Shown: positions 1 through 7,465, counted from the first letter of the stretch. The stretch is 15,246 bases of DNA from Alphaproteobacteria bacterium UBA2964 (GCA_002348425.1 DEBE01000223.1:1-15246), one strand, 5' to 3'. Made by a program: numbers and translations. The notes: generated from the sequence alone by a model not told the origin.

Positions 1-240
1 GCTAATATGGCTCAAAACATTCCTTGCCGCTAAATCCCTAGCATGCAAATCCGCTGCAATATTCAGACGTTTATTAAATACCAGTTTTGACAAACTGTTA
101 GCACCACGAAATTTATTTATGAACGCGAGAATAGGGCCTAAAGATACATGATCACCTGCAATAACTTTTTTTGCAGAAATGAGGGGAGTAGAAAGTCCCA
201 CTACAACCATACAAAACAAAATACCTTTAGCTAGTGCCAT
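1..240 (-). CDS. CAP/SCP-domain (YkwD-like) secreted protein, N-terminal part
   Basis: This is the first 80 codons of a gene that runs off the left edge. Residues 1-23 look like a signal peptide: a short basic start (MALAK), a hydrophobic core (GILFCMVVVGLSTPLIS) and an A-K-K cleavage region. Residues about 37-80 match the opening of a CAP domain: an 'ILAFINKFRGANSLSKL' helix, then 'NKRLNIAADLHARDLAARN' and 'LSHIS', like the bacterial YkwD/SCP pattern of RxxxGLxxL, L..AA..HA.DMA and FSH. The protein is therefore probably exported to the periplasm or surface. Bacterial CAP proteins have no single known activity. The ATG at 240 lies inside the end of the acyl-CoA ligase gene (14-base overlap), which suggests translational coupling. 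A weak GAGG lies 12 bases upstream. An in-frame ATG at 210 is possible but would cut into the signal peptide and has no ribosome binding site. The C-terminal part of the domain is not in the window. Confidence 0.75.
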   Translation of the reverse strand, partial: MALAKGILFCMVVVGLSTPLISAKKVIAGDHVSLGPILAFINKFRGANSLSKLVFNKRLNIAADLHARDLAARNVLSHIS

Positions 241-1747
241 CAGCTTTCGCTGCCTCTGCTGCTCGTTCCTTTAGAAGCTTTCTATCAATTTTATTAGTCC
301 CCGCAAGTGGCAATTCCGATACAAAGAAAATACGACGCGGATGGGCATAAGCCGGGGCGTTATCAAGAGCATACTGTTTCAAATCTTTCTCAGTTAATCT
401 ACTTCCAAGACGCAGCACTACAAAAGCATGTGGAACGTGAGCCTTTAATGCATTTGGTGCAGGTACCACCACCGCCTGCATTACTTCTTCATGCCGTTCC
501 AACACCGTTTCAACATCCCCGGGGTATATATTCTCTCCGCCCGTTACAAACATATCATCTGCCCGGCCCACGAAATAAAACCAACCATTAGAGTCTCGTC
601 TTAATATATCTCCAGTATTTAACCACCCATCCTTCAATACCCTTTTGGTTTCTCCAGGCAGGTTATAGTACCCAAGCATTACACCAGGATTTTTCGTATG
701 AAGAATACCTTCATTCTCACTCGGCCCATCGACAAACTTGATTTCACAATCCGGCAAAGGATATCCAACGGAGGCACGAGGTTTTTCAATCCCTTCGGCA
801 TGCTTCCAAGAGAGAAGCACTGGTCCACCTTCGGTTATACCATAATTAAGGTTAATACGCGAATTTGGAAACACGGTTTGTAATTTATCAAGAAGAGTTT
901 CCGAAGCTGGAGCCGACCCTAGGCTCAAGGCCCGCACAGAACTGAGTTCGGTTTCCCTAAGCAATTCTTCATTCTGCAACAACAATGCATACATTGTTGG
1001 AACGCCAGTCAGCATGGTTAACCCATATTCACCTATGCACCGTATATAATCATCCACTAAAAATTTAGCCAGAAGTACAACCCTTCCCCCTGCACCCAAA
1101 GCTGATTTAATAGCTAACAATGCATTTTTATGATACAATGGAGCGGCCACTATACCGCAATCAGTGGAAGAGATTTCACGACTTTCAATCAATTGATCTA
1201 TCATCCAACGCTGGCCAACATGATGAAGCAAAACACCTTTTGGGCGGCCAGTGGAACCGGAGGTGTATGGCTGCTCTGCAATATCCTCTGGACCGGGAAC
1301 GAGCGATTCAAAGTTTCCCGGGTCTGTGAAATTTAAATAGCCATCTCGCCCGGCCTTATCAAAAACAATACAGCGAGTTTCCTCATCACATAATTCTCTT
1401 AAATCACCCTCACAAAACACAATTCGAACTTCTGAATCTTTGTTGATATATCTAACCTGATCAGCTGGCAGCTTTGTGTTAATCATTACCGGCACACAAC
1501 CGGCCCTCATCGCTCCAAAAAGTATTTCTAGATACTCCACACGGTTTAACGAGAGAATACCCACCCTATCTCCGGGCCTAAGGCCTTCTTTTATTAATCC
1601 ACGGGCTAAGGCATCAACTGCATTGTTCAAACTTCGATAAGATATTTCCTTAGGTTTACTTGGTAACCGTAAATCAACAATAGCAATCCTGTCGCTATCA
1701 CTATGGGCAACAAATACATCCCCAAGATTGCCAGAATCTTTTCTCAT
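227..1747 (-). CDS. AMP-dependent acyl-CoA synthetase/ligase (class I adenylate-forming enzyme)
   Basis: A 506-residue ANL-superfamily enzyme, expected to activate a carboxylic acid with ATP to an acyl-adenylate and then to an acyl-CoA. The core motifs are present in order: the P-loop-like YTSGSTGRPKG at 161-171, NYGITEGGP at 301-309, GWLNTGD at 374-380, the hinge region GRADDMFVTGGENIYPGDVE at 394-413 and the C-terminal NKIDR with the expected catalytic lysine at 486. Length is usual for medium- or long-chain, aromatic or carnitine-type CoA ligases, and no signal peptide or membrane segment is seen. The gene follows the dehydrogenase with a 9-base gap and overlaps the CAP-protein gene by 14 bases, so the three are probably one transcript. 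The substrate cannot be assigned. Pairing with an oxidoreductase suggests catabolism of an organic acid or alcohol, but this is inference. The upstream TGAGAA is a mediocre ribosome binding site, consistent with coupling. Confidence 0.88.
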   Translation of the reverse strand: MRKDSGNLGDVFVAHSDSDRIAIVDLRLPSKPKEISYRSLNNAVDALARGLIKEGLRPGDRVGILSLNRVEYLEILFGAMRAGCVPVMINTKLPADQVRYINKDSEVRIVFCEGDLRELCDEETRCIVFDKAGRDGYLNFTDPGNFESLVPGPEDIAEQPYTSGSTGRPKGVLLHHVGQRWMIDQLIESREISSTDCGIVAAPLYHKNALLAIKSALGAGGRVVLLAKFLVDDYIRCIGEYGLTMLTGVPTMYALLLQNEELLRETELSSVRALSLGSAPASETLLDKLQTVFPNSRINLNYGITEGGPVLLSWKHAEGIEKPRASVGYPLPDCEIKFVDGPSENEGILHTKNPGVMLGYYNLPGETKRVLKDGWLNTGDILRRDSNGWFYFVGRADDMFVTGGENIYPGDVETVLERHEEVMQAVVVPAPNALKAHVPHAFVVLRLGSRLTEKDLKQYALDNAPAYAHPRRIFFVSELPLAGTNKIDRKLLKERAAEAAKADGTS

Positions 1748-1756
1748 TATAAATTC

Positions 1757-2770
1757 TCAAGGTGTAATAATTATTTTACCAATGACCTCGCGATCCTCGA
1801 GTAACTTGACGCCATCTGCTGTTTTTTCCAGTGGGAGAACCGTGTCGATTATTGGTTTTAACCTACCTTTGGATATCATTTCCATAAGGATTTCTAGATC
1901 TTCAGGCAACCAGCTATTTGAGCCCAGAATTTTTAATTCAAATGTCCAAACATATCTTAAGTCAGTTTTTGGATCAAAGCCTGCCGTAGCACCGCAAGTC
2001 AATATCTTTCCGCCACGACGTGTTACCTTAAAAGACGGCACCCAAGTATCGCCACCGGTAAAATTTATTACAACGTCTACACCACCATCAAACCGCCGCC
2101 GATGAGGCTTTCCGAAATCCGACCAAATTTTCTTTACAAAATCTTCATCTTTATAATTAATAACATAGTCTGCTCCCCATTCTTTGAGTGCACTTAATTT
2201 TTCTTCTGTACTACCACAGGCTACAACCTCACAGCCCATAGCTTTTGCCAAAAGAACACAACAAGAGCCGACACCACCGCTAGCGCCTAAAATCAATACT
2301 CTTTCGCCGCCTTCAAGCCCTCCGTTGGCAATCATCATTCGATGAGCCGTGCCGTATGCTACAGGTAAGGCTGCCGCTTGTTCATACGAGCAACCATCCG
2401 GAATAGAAATTAACCTTGTAGCATCTACAAGACAAAACTCGGCGGTTCCCCCGGGTAACATTTCTCCCATAAGCCCCTTACTTGGATCAGTGGGGTCAAG
2501 CGGATTAACCAATACTCGATCACCTACTTTCCATTCGCTTACCCCTTGACCCAACTGTTCAATTTCTCCTGCAATATCTAGACCAATAATCATTGGCATT
2601 GGGATTTTTATCCCGGGCATTCCCCTACAGGTAAAAACGTCATGGTAATTTAAGGATGTTGCTTTTACCCTGATGACCACTTGGCCTTCTTCAGGGCTTG
2701 GATCCGCAAAATTTTCATCTAATTTAAGGTTTTCAATTCCACCTTGTTCATGCAAGCAAACAGCACGCAT
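1757..2770 (-). CDS. zinc-independent medium-chain dehydrogenase/reductase (quinone oxidoreductase-like)
   Basis: A 337-residue MDR-superfamily protein, likely an NAD(P)H-dependent oxidoreductase. The N-terminal GroES-like domain covers roughly residues 1-125. The Rossmann domain carries the nucleotide-binding ILGASGGVGS at about 160-169. The catalytic zinc ligands of classical alcohol dehydrogenases are missing: the usual Cys region reads LNYHD and the usual GHE reads GLD. The four-cysteine structural zinc lobe is replaced by a Cys-free loop (NPLDPTDPSKGLMGEMLPGG). This points to the quinone oxidoreductase/enoyl reductase side of the family. The ATG at 2770 was chosen over a TTG one codon earlier because GGAG lies 6 bases in front of it and family members start MRAV. 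It is followed after 9 bases by the acyl-CoA ligase, suggesting a shared pathway. The substrate is unknown. Confidence 0.87.
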   Translation of the reverse strand: MRAVCLHEQGGIENLKLDENFADPSPEEGQVVIRVKATSLNYHDVFTCRGMPGIKIPMPMIIGLDIAGEIEQLGQGVSEWKVGDRVLVNPLDPTDPSKGLMGEMLPGGTAEFCLVDATRLISIPDGCSYEQAAALPVAYGTAHRMMIANGGLEGGERVLILGASGGVGSCCVLLAKAMGCEVVACGSTEEKLSALKEWGADYVINYKDEDFVKKIWSDFGKPHRRRFDGGVDVVINFTGGDTWVPSFKVTRRGGKILTCGATAGFDPKTDLRYVWTFELKILGSNSWLPEDLEILMEMISKGRLKPIIDTVLPLEKTADGVKLLEDREVIGKIIITP

Positions 2771-2825
2771 CAATTTCTCCTATTTATACTATGAATGGAT
2801 AGAACTCACCTAGCTTTAAACGTGT

Positions 2826-2854
2826 GGTATTCCCGATCCAACAGGCTACGTCAA
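2826..2854 (-). promoter_or_regulatory. candidate promoter for the dehydrogenase-ligase unit
   Basis: On the minus strand, TTGACG (2849-2854) is followed after 17 bases by AATACC (2826-2831). The -35 box is good and the -10 box is poor. It lies in the 86-base gap between the thiol dioxygenase stop and the dehydrogenase start, where a promoter would be expected if the units are separate. Confidence 0.25.
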
Positions 2855-2856
2855 GT

Positions 2857-3423
2857 CTATACATTATAGATTTGGTCTACATTCGCGCCGATCTTTTTAT
2901 AATTTCCTCCATATACATGAATCGAAATAGCGGGATCTTTACCAGGGTTGTGTATGCTGTGAATATTGCGCTTGGAAGCCATATACGTAACAGCACCTTT
3001 GCCATGACAAACACTTTCTTTTAGTCTGACCTTATTAAGATTATTTTGAGAATTAACATAAACATATTTGCTTTCCTCAATTTCACCTTCGAACACCCCA
3101 AAAGTACACCAAGTTTGATGATCATGGATCGGTGAATAAATACCGGCAGGCCAAACTAATAACAAAATCGAAAAAGAATCGTTAGGAGACAAATACATCT
3201 CGTGCTTCTCATAGTCGTCACCTTCAAGTGACCCCAGTTCCGGAAGCAGGAAATTCTTATCAACCAAAAATGGTTTTAAGAGTTTAGGGATTTTAGATGC
3301 AATAATTGCCGAAGAGTATTTTTTTGTAAGGTTATCAATAGATTTATAAAAATCAGTAAAAAGATTGTTGAATTCCATCTGTTCAGCAGATGAACACTCC
3401 CCTTCATTTAGCAACTTATCCAT
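2857..3423 (-). CDS. cysteine dioxygenase-like thiol dioxygenase (cupin)
   Basis: A 188-residue, probably cytoplasmic cupin protein resembling bacterial thiol dioxygenases, which use Fe(II) and O2 to convert a thiol such as cysteine or 3-mercaptopropionate to its sulfinate. The key segment WPAGIYSPIHDHQTWCTFGV at 91-110 gives metal ligands H100 and H102. The third ligand is probably H155 in NIHSIHNPG, followed by the family-typical PAISIHVYGG. The region before the His pair (YEKHEMYL, 71-78) aligns by spacing with the carboxylate-anchoring Arg (cysteine dioxygenase) or Gln (mercaptopropionate dioxygenase) position but carries Lys73. The substrate is therefore open. The ATG at 3423 is preferred over a TTG 12 codons earlier because CAGGAA lies in front at good spacing. 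The gene lies 124 bases downstream of chaC on the same strand, consistent with a role in thiol breakdown. Confidence 0.8.
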   Translation of the reverse strand: MDKLLNEGECSSAEQMEFNNLFTDFYKSIDNLTKKYSSAIIASKIPKLLKPFLVDKNFLLPELGSLEGDDYEKHEMYLSPNDSFSILLLVWPAGIYSPIHDHQTWCTFGVFEGEIEESKYVYVNSQNNLNKVRLKESVCHGKGAVTYMASKRNIHSIHNPGKDPAISIHVYGGNYKKIGANVDQIYNV

Positions 3424-3547
3424 TTTAAATTTCCTGAGATAAATAAACGACTGGCCCAAAAAAGGTTTTTGCTGAGAAATTAATATTTAAGATAATAAAA
3501 TGCAATTTTTCCGAAATCCAGAGGCTGGTTCAAAAAGAAGTTACTAT

Positions 3548-4087
3548 TTAAGCCTTTTCTAGATCTTTAACCAGTCTTTCTATTTCAAATACATGTGGAT
3601 CTTCGGCTCCAATATTACGCAAAGCTTCCGCCAGTCGATAAACATATTGAGCATTTGATCCACTTGCCCCCCTTGATTTTATAACTTGTTCAGAAATCTT
3701 TTCAGATTTTTCCGGACCAAGATAATTTGGGTTATCCGGCTTACCAATATAAACCATTCCGATCACCCCGTTTTTTGATTTGACGGACTTTAATAGTTTT
3801 AAATTTTTCAGGTTATAACCACCTTGTTCGCGGATATTTAGTGAGTTTATGATATTTTCAACGTCAGCCGAGGCAATTTTATAAGCCATGCCCCAACAAA
3901 TCCCGTGCTCTTGTAGCTCCAAGGTTACAACCCGTCCTGGGGCTTCTGGTACCCCGCGATGATCCGTCGAACCCTGCCAAAAACGACGAACCCACCCTTG
4001 AATTACCGCAGGATGTTTTTTTATATAATTAAAACCCGGATTCCAAATCAAAGATCCATAACCAAAAATCCATTTATCTGCATACAT
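3548..4087 (-). CDS. chaC: ChaC-family gamma-glutamylcyclotransferase
   Basis: A 179-residue ChaC-like protein, expected to cleave the gamma-glutamyl bond of glutathione to give 5-oxoproline and Cys-Gly in the cytoplasm. Diagnostic features are the N-terminal FGYGSLIWNPGF (8-19) with the substrate-binding YGSL loop, GWVRRFWQGSTDHRGVPEAP (31-50), PGRVVTL (50-56), and the catalytic glutamate E87 in NIREQGGY. The length is normal for the family. It starts at the only reasonable ATG; the ribosome binding site is weak. It is transcribed divergently from the metallo-hydrolase gene across an 80-base gap and precedes the thiol dioxygenase, so released cysteine could be oxidised by the neighbour. That link is inference. 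Confidence 0.9.
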   Translation of the reverse strand: MYADKWIFGYGSLIWNPGFNYIKKHPAVIQGWVRRFWQGSTDHRGVPEAPGRVVTLELQEHGICWGMAYKIASADVENIINSLNIREQGGYNLKNLKLLKSVKSKNGVIGMVYIGKPDNPNYLGPEKSEKISEQVIKSRGASGSNAQYVYRLAEALRNIGAEDPHVFEIERLVKDLEKA

Positions 4088-4167
4088 AGCTTTTTAAATC
4101 ACATTCCTACAAGACTGCACAAACCCAGCGTGATACTCTATATACTTAAAAGGGAGAAACAACTGGC
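4088..4167. promoter_or_regulatory. divergent intergenic region between chaC and the metallo-hydrolase
   Basis: These 80 bases must hold the promoters of two divergent genes. On the plus strand a TATATA/TATACT stretch at about 4139-4146 could serve as a -10 box, with AGGGAG at about 4151-4156 as a rather distant ribosome binding site for the gene at 4168. No convincing -35 box or operator was found. Confidence 0.35.
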
Positions 4168-5295
4168 ATGACAAATAACAAGAATTTATCTGTAACACCT
4201 CGAGATTTCCGAGATCATTACTTCCCGGGTACAGAAGAGCTGGAATGCGATGAAGTAAGGGTAATCGCTTTGGGAACAGGCATGCCACTTGTAAGAAGAA
4301 GCCAAGCCTCAGCATCTTTTCTTATACAATTGGGTAACGGAGACAACTTCATATTTGACATGGGATCACATGCAGCAGCCAACCTCGCATCTCTGGAAAT
4401 TCCTTTCAACCAATTAACAAAGGTTTTTCTCGGCCACCTACATATTGACCATGTTGGAGATATTGGAGAGTTATGGATCAGTGGATGGCTTGGAGCGCGA
4501 ACCAAACCTTTGCAAATCTGGGGACCATCAGGGGACACACCAGAATATGGTACTGCTGCCTTTGTAAAAAACCTCAAAAAAACACTTGCCTGGGATTATC
4601 GGACCAGAACTGGGAGCGTACCAGAGGCAGGAGGAGAAATTATTGCCCATGAATTTGATTTCACCAACCCTAGCGTTATTTACGACAAGAGAGGCGTCAA
4701 GATAACAGCATTCCCCGCAATTCATATATCTGACGGCGCCGTAAGTTTTCGTCTCGACTGGAATAATCGAACAATTGTTTATTCATCGGATACTAACCCC
4801 AATAAATGGTTCCTAGAACATGCACGTAATGCCGATCTCGTAATTCACGAATCGTTTATGACAGCCAACACCTTGATACGCCGACGAGGATTCGAACCCA
4901 AGGTCGCTGAAATGGTGGCCACAAAATATCATACATCTCCTGCCCAGGCAGGAAAGGTATTTAGTGTTTTGAAACCTAGGCTTGCAGTTGCATATCATTT
5001 TTTTAATGATCTCGATACAAAGTATGAGGTTCTGGAGGAAATTAGAACAACATATAAGGGGCCGCTAACTCTCGCAGAAGATATGGTCGTTTGGAATATC
5101 ACTGAAGATAACATTGTAGTGAGACAGGCAGCCGTTGCCGACAATGTTTGGCCTGCTCAAACAAAAGAGGATGCAGCCATCTTTCCTAAACTTAAACGTG
5201 GTTCCCAAGTGGTGCCATCAAAATGGATACAGGATGGATTGCTAGAATTCGACGCCGACATGAATATCACCAACTACCGAATCGATGAAGATTAA
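4168..5295 (+). CDS. metallo-beta-lactamase-fold hydrolase, RNase Z/arylsulfatase-like
   Basis: A 375-residue MBL-fold protein with a complete dinuclear metal site: H90, H92, D94 and H95 in GHLHIDHVGD, H186 in FPAIHISD, D208 in YSSDTN and a late histidine (H227 in IHES, or H277 in AYHFF). A segment YHTSPAQAG (254-262) resembles the RNase Z-like group. The protein is longer than plain RNase Z and has a C-terminal extension of about 70 residues, so a small-molecule hydrolase is at least as likely as tRNA processing. It resembles proteins often labelled GntH-like, but the other guanitoxin pathway genes are absent here, so that name should not imply the pathway. No signal peptide is seen. Its TAA overlaps the stop codon of the convergent VOC gene. 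Confidence 0.85.
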   Translation: MTNNKNLSVTPRDFRDHYFPGTEELECDEVRVIALGTGMPLVRRSQASASFLIQLGNGDNFIFDMGSHAAANLASLEIPFNQLTKVFLGHLHIDHVGDIGELWISGWLGARTKPLQIWGPSGDTPEYGTAAFVKNLKKTLAWDYRTRTGSVPEAGGEIIAHEFDFTNPSVIYDKRGVKITAFPAIHISDGAVSFRLDWNNRTIVYSSDTNPNKWFLEHARNADLVIHESFMTANTLIRRRGFEPKVAEMVATKYHTSPAQAGKVFSVLKPRLAVAYHFFNDLDTKYEVLEEIRTTYKGPLTLAEDMVVWNITEDNIVVRQAAVADNVWPAQTKEDAAIFPKLKRGSQVVPSKWIQDGLLEFDADMNITNYRIDED

Positions 5296-6227
5296 CTGTT
5301 ACGAGGCCAAATATCTTCCTTATCAAAAATTATTAAAGAAACGCCACATGCATTGTCTTGACTTAGGAGAATTGCATGATCACCTAGCGATTTAAAGGTA
5401 ATGCCCGCTTGATTAATAAATGTTTTTGTTTTTTCTAGATCTCGGGATTCTAAAGTGACCACCGCCATAAATGGCATTGTAGGTACCACCAAATTAGGAA
5501 TAACATTCTGAATATAACCGGTGTTTGTAAAACAAATCCTTCCCCGATCAAGATCAAGGGATATGTAATCTTCCCTACCCTGTATTTTTTTTCCTGTAAA
5601 TTTACTGAAACGGTTTGCAACCTCTTCAATATCATTAACGCAAAGGATCACCCCACCTAATGCCGAAATACCATTATCCCTTGCTATCAGGTTATCCTGC
5701 CAAACAAGTTCAGGAGTTTCTTGTCGCAAAATTTGTATACGACCCTCCGGCATCTTATCAGGGGGAACCCTAATTACTGTGAAAGCTACTTCTCCATTTT
5801 TTCCGTTATTCAATGTAAGCGGACGCCGAAGGTGTATAGGATCTAATGGTGAGAAATCTTCCACTTTTAAACGTTCGAAAGCTCCTTGACTGTCATTTAT
5901 TGTGAAAGCCAGAAGATGTACCCCGTGATAACGCTTTAGTGCAGCCTTGAGCTGTTCAGATAGAGGAGTTTGTAAACTAGGGACAGCGGCAAGAAATTCG
6001 AGATAACCGCGTTTCAGCATCGCACAACGGTTACCCGTTCCCGCCGGGATAGGGGCACCTCCATTGGGATCAGCATTGTGCTGAGCTACAAACGGAGTAA
6101 GGCGGAATCCAAGTCTTTCCATTATCGGGCCAACCGCATTCATTTCTGGTACAAACCAACCAACATGATCCAAAAATATCTCGGAGCCGCTTGGTACTTG
6201 CGACATTTGGGAAGGTGCCCGATTCAT
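5292..6227 (-). CDS. VOC-family glyoxalase-like protein with two domains
   Basis: A 311-residue protein of the vicinal oxygen chelate superfamily (glyoxalase-like type). The first module begins at about residue 18 with FLDHVGWFVPEM (H21 as a candidate metal ligand), then YLEFLAAV (E77) and GVHLLAFTI (H104). The segment RQETPELVWQD at 169-179 matches the family's typical TPELVW signature, although the His usually found just before it is not present. A second, weaker VOC repeat runs from about 188 to 305 (GGVILCVNDIEEVANRFSKF) and lacks an obvious metal-binding His at its start. Activity may be an isomerase, lyase or dioxygenase; the substrate is unknown. The start lies 1 base after the ridA-like stop, so the two genes are probably translationally coupled. 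An internal ATG at 6206 is an alternative start without a better ribosome binding site. Confidence 0.8.
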   Translation of the reverse strand: MNRAPSQMSQVPSGSEIFLDHVGWFVPEMNAVGPIMERLGFRLTPFVAQHNADPNGGAPIPAGTGNRCAMLKRGYLEFLAAVPSLQTPLSEQLKAALKRYHGVHLLAFTINDSQGAFERLKVEDFSPLDPIHLRRPLTLNNGKNGEVAFTVIRVPPDKMPEGRIQILRQETPELVWQDNLIARDNGISALGGVILCVNDIEEVANRFSKFTGKKIQGREDYISLDLDRGRICFTNTGYIQNVIPNLVVPTMPFMAVVTLESRDLEKTKTFINQAGITFKSLGDHAILLSQDNACGVSLIIFDKEDIWPRNS

Positions 6228-6228
6228 T

Positions 6229-6618
6229 CTAAAACTTTTTAGCTGCTATGCATTCCACCTCAACTAAATAATCTGGACTTGCTAGGCCAGATACGATCAG
6301 GAATGTCGAAGCGGGTTTATTGTCACCCCAGATGCTCGCACGGACTTTTTGGTACTTTTCACGATCTTGACGGCTTACCAAGAATGTTTTCATGAATACC
6401 ACGTCTTCTAAACCGTATCCGGATGCTGAAAGGATATTAACCATGTTTGAAAACGCTTGTTTCGACTGTTCCTCTATTCCATCCGCTACAGAGCCATCAA
6501 GCGCAACCCCAGTTTGACCAGCGACAAAAAGAAACCTAGCCCCCTCTTCTACTTCAACGGACTGATAATAATTTTGGGGAATGGAAACAGATTTCGGATT
6601 ATTACGTTTATGTACCAT
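6229..6618 (-). CDS. RidA/YjgF-family protein lacking the canonical arginine
   Basis: A 129-residue RidA-like (YjgF/YER057c/UK114) protein, normally a trimer. Typical segments are FLFVAGQTGVALDG (30-43), the central QAFSNMVNILSASGYGLEDVV (54-74) and the C-terminal YLVEVECIA (117-125). Classical RidA hydrolyses reactive enamine/imine intermediates using an arginine in PARS. Here the matching segment is KPASTFLIVSGL, with Ser104 in that position. This places it with Rid subfamilies that lack the arginine and are not expected to be 2-aminoacrylate deaminases, so the function is open. The start ATG is supported by AGGTG 7 bases upstream. It is the first gene of a ridA-like/VOC unit and is divergent from the small cupin gene. 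Confidence 0.88.
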   Translation of the reverse strand: MVHKRNNPKSVSIPQNYYQSVEVEEGARFLFVAGQTGVALDGSVADGIEEQSKQAFSNMVNILSASGYGLEDVVFMKTFLVSRQDREKYQKVRASIWGDNKPASTFLIVSGLASPDYLVEVECIAAKKF

Positions 6619-6900
6619 GACACAGCACCTAGTTTTTTTTAAAAGAGAATTTATTTTGTTAGATCGGTTCTATAAAATTTTTGGTAAATTGAAAACTACG
6701 AAATAGATAGAATTAATTATAACAATATAAAACAAACTCTACCTAATAACCTTCCTATTTTAGCATTGTAAGAAGGAACTACGATAGTGTAACAAATATG
6801 ACATACTACAAAATGATAAGTATTCCTTAATGGTGACCACCATGTCAGAAAATTTCCTTTCATTAACAGACCGATGCCATTGGCAAGAAGGATAAATATA
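6619..6900. promoter_or_regulatory. divergent regulatory region between the ridA-like and cupin genes
   Basis: About 280 very AT-rich bases with no supported gene separate two divergent starts. Minus-strand TATAGA near 6673 could be a -10 for the ridA-like gene. On the plus strand TTGTAA near 6766 and TAACAA near 6790 are weak candidates for the cupin promoter. A short inverted repeat ATGGT-gacc-ACCAT lies at 6830-6843. Nothing here is strong enough to name a regulator. Confidence 0.35.
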
Positions 6901-7428
6901 ATGGGCTCAAAAAACGGTGCTTGTGATATTGAAAAATATGTATTGCGTTTTTCAGATATCGAAAAGCGAGAATCATCCTACAGGCCGATAGACATGATGT
7001 TGGAACGGTTTGAACGAAAACGGTATGCTGTTTTAGGCAGACCCTCTGAGCAAAAAGGCGAAATAACCCCTCTCGATAATGTGAAAGAATTTAACATTAC
7101 TTATTTAAAAGTAGAGCCAGGAAAAGGTCTTGCTACCCATGGGCACCAAACACCTGAAGCATTTATAGTAATGCAAGGCACATGGCGGGTCACGTTAGGC
7201 ATGAATTCAGAACAGGAGATAATTTTAAAACCCTTTGATATTATTTCTGTGCCACCAAACGAAATGCATGGAGCTCAAGTAGTCGGAGAAGAGACTGGCT
7301 GGTTGATGACAATAAATGCCGGGCACGGAGGGGCTAAACTATTTTGGCCTCCTAATTTAGTGGAAGAGTTACGAAATAATGGCGCCGATGTTTCAGATGT
7401 CGAAATTCCAGGGGTGCCAACAAACTAA
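6901..7428 (+). CDS. small single-domain cupin protein
   Basis: A 175-residue protein with one conserved cupin barrel. Motif 1 follows the G(X)5HXH(X)3E(X)6G pattern in GKGLATHGHQTPEAFIVMQG (74-93), giving H80, H82 and E86. Motif 2 is FDIISVPPNEMHGAQ (112-126), giving H123. All four usual metal ligands are present, so an enzyme (dioxygenase, isomerase or similar) is possible as well as a small-molecule binding role. The C-terminal tail after about 140 is not recognised. The ATG at 6901 was chosen because AAGGA lies 8 bases upstream; an in-frame ATG at 6874 has no ribosome binding site. It is divergent from the ridA-like gene and convergent with rodA. The substrate is not determinable. Confidence 0.82.
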   Translation: MGSKNGACDIEKYVLRFSDIEKRESSYRPIDMMLERFERKRYAVLGRPSEQKGEITPLDNVKEFNITYLKVEPGKGLATHGHQTPEAFIVMQGTWRVTLGMNSEQEIILKPFDIISVPPNEMHGAQVVGEETGWLMTINAGHGGAKLFWPPNLVEELRNNGADVSDVEIPGVPTN

Positions 7429-7451
7429 ATCTTCGCAACTCAAGCAATAAG

Positions 7452-7465
7452 TATAAAATTTTATA
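7452..7465. repeat. AT-only palindrome between convergent cupin and rodA genes
   Basis: TATAAAATTTTATA is a perfect 14-base palindrome inside the 39-base gap between two convergent stop codons. It might help end transcription from both sides, but a stem of only A-T pairs without a GC core is weak as an intrinsic terminator. Confidence 0.25.

Noticed and set aside
4168..5295. Guanitoxin pathway member
   Set aside because: Only the hydrolase resembles a protein from that pathway; none of the other pathway enzymes is present in the window.
6798..6830. A 10-codon ORF in the ridA-like/cupin gap
   Set aside because: It has no ribosome binding site, is very short and lies in A/T-rich DNA where such ORFs arise by chance.
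227..7428. Genomic island or horizontally acquired block
   Set aside because: No integrase, tRNA, direct repeats or visible change in base use marks a boundary, and the block is bordered by ordinary convergent genes.
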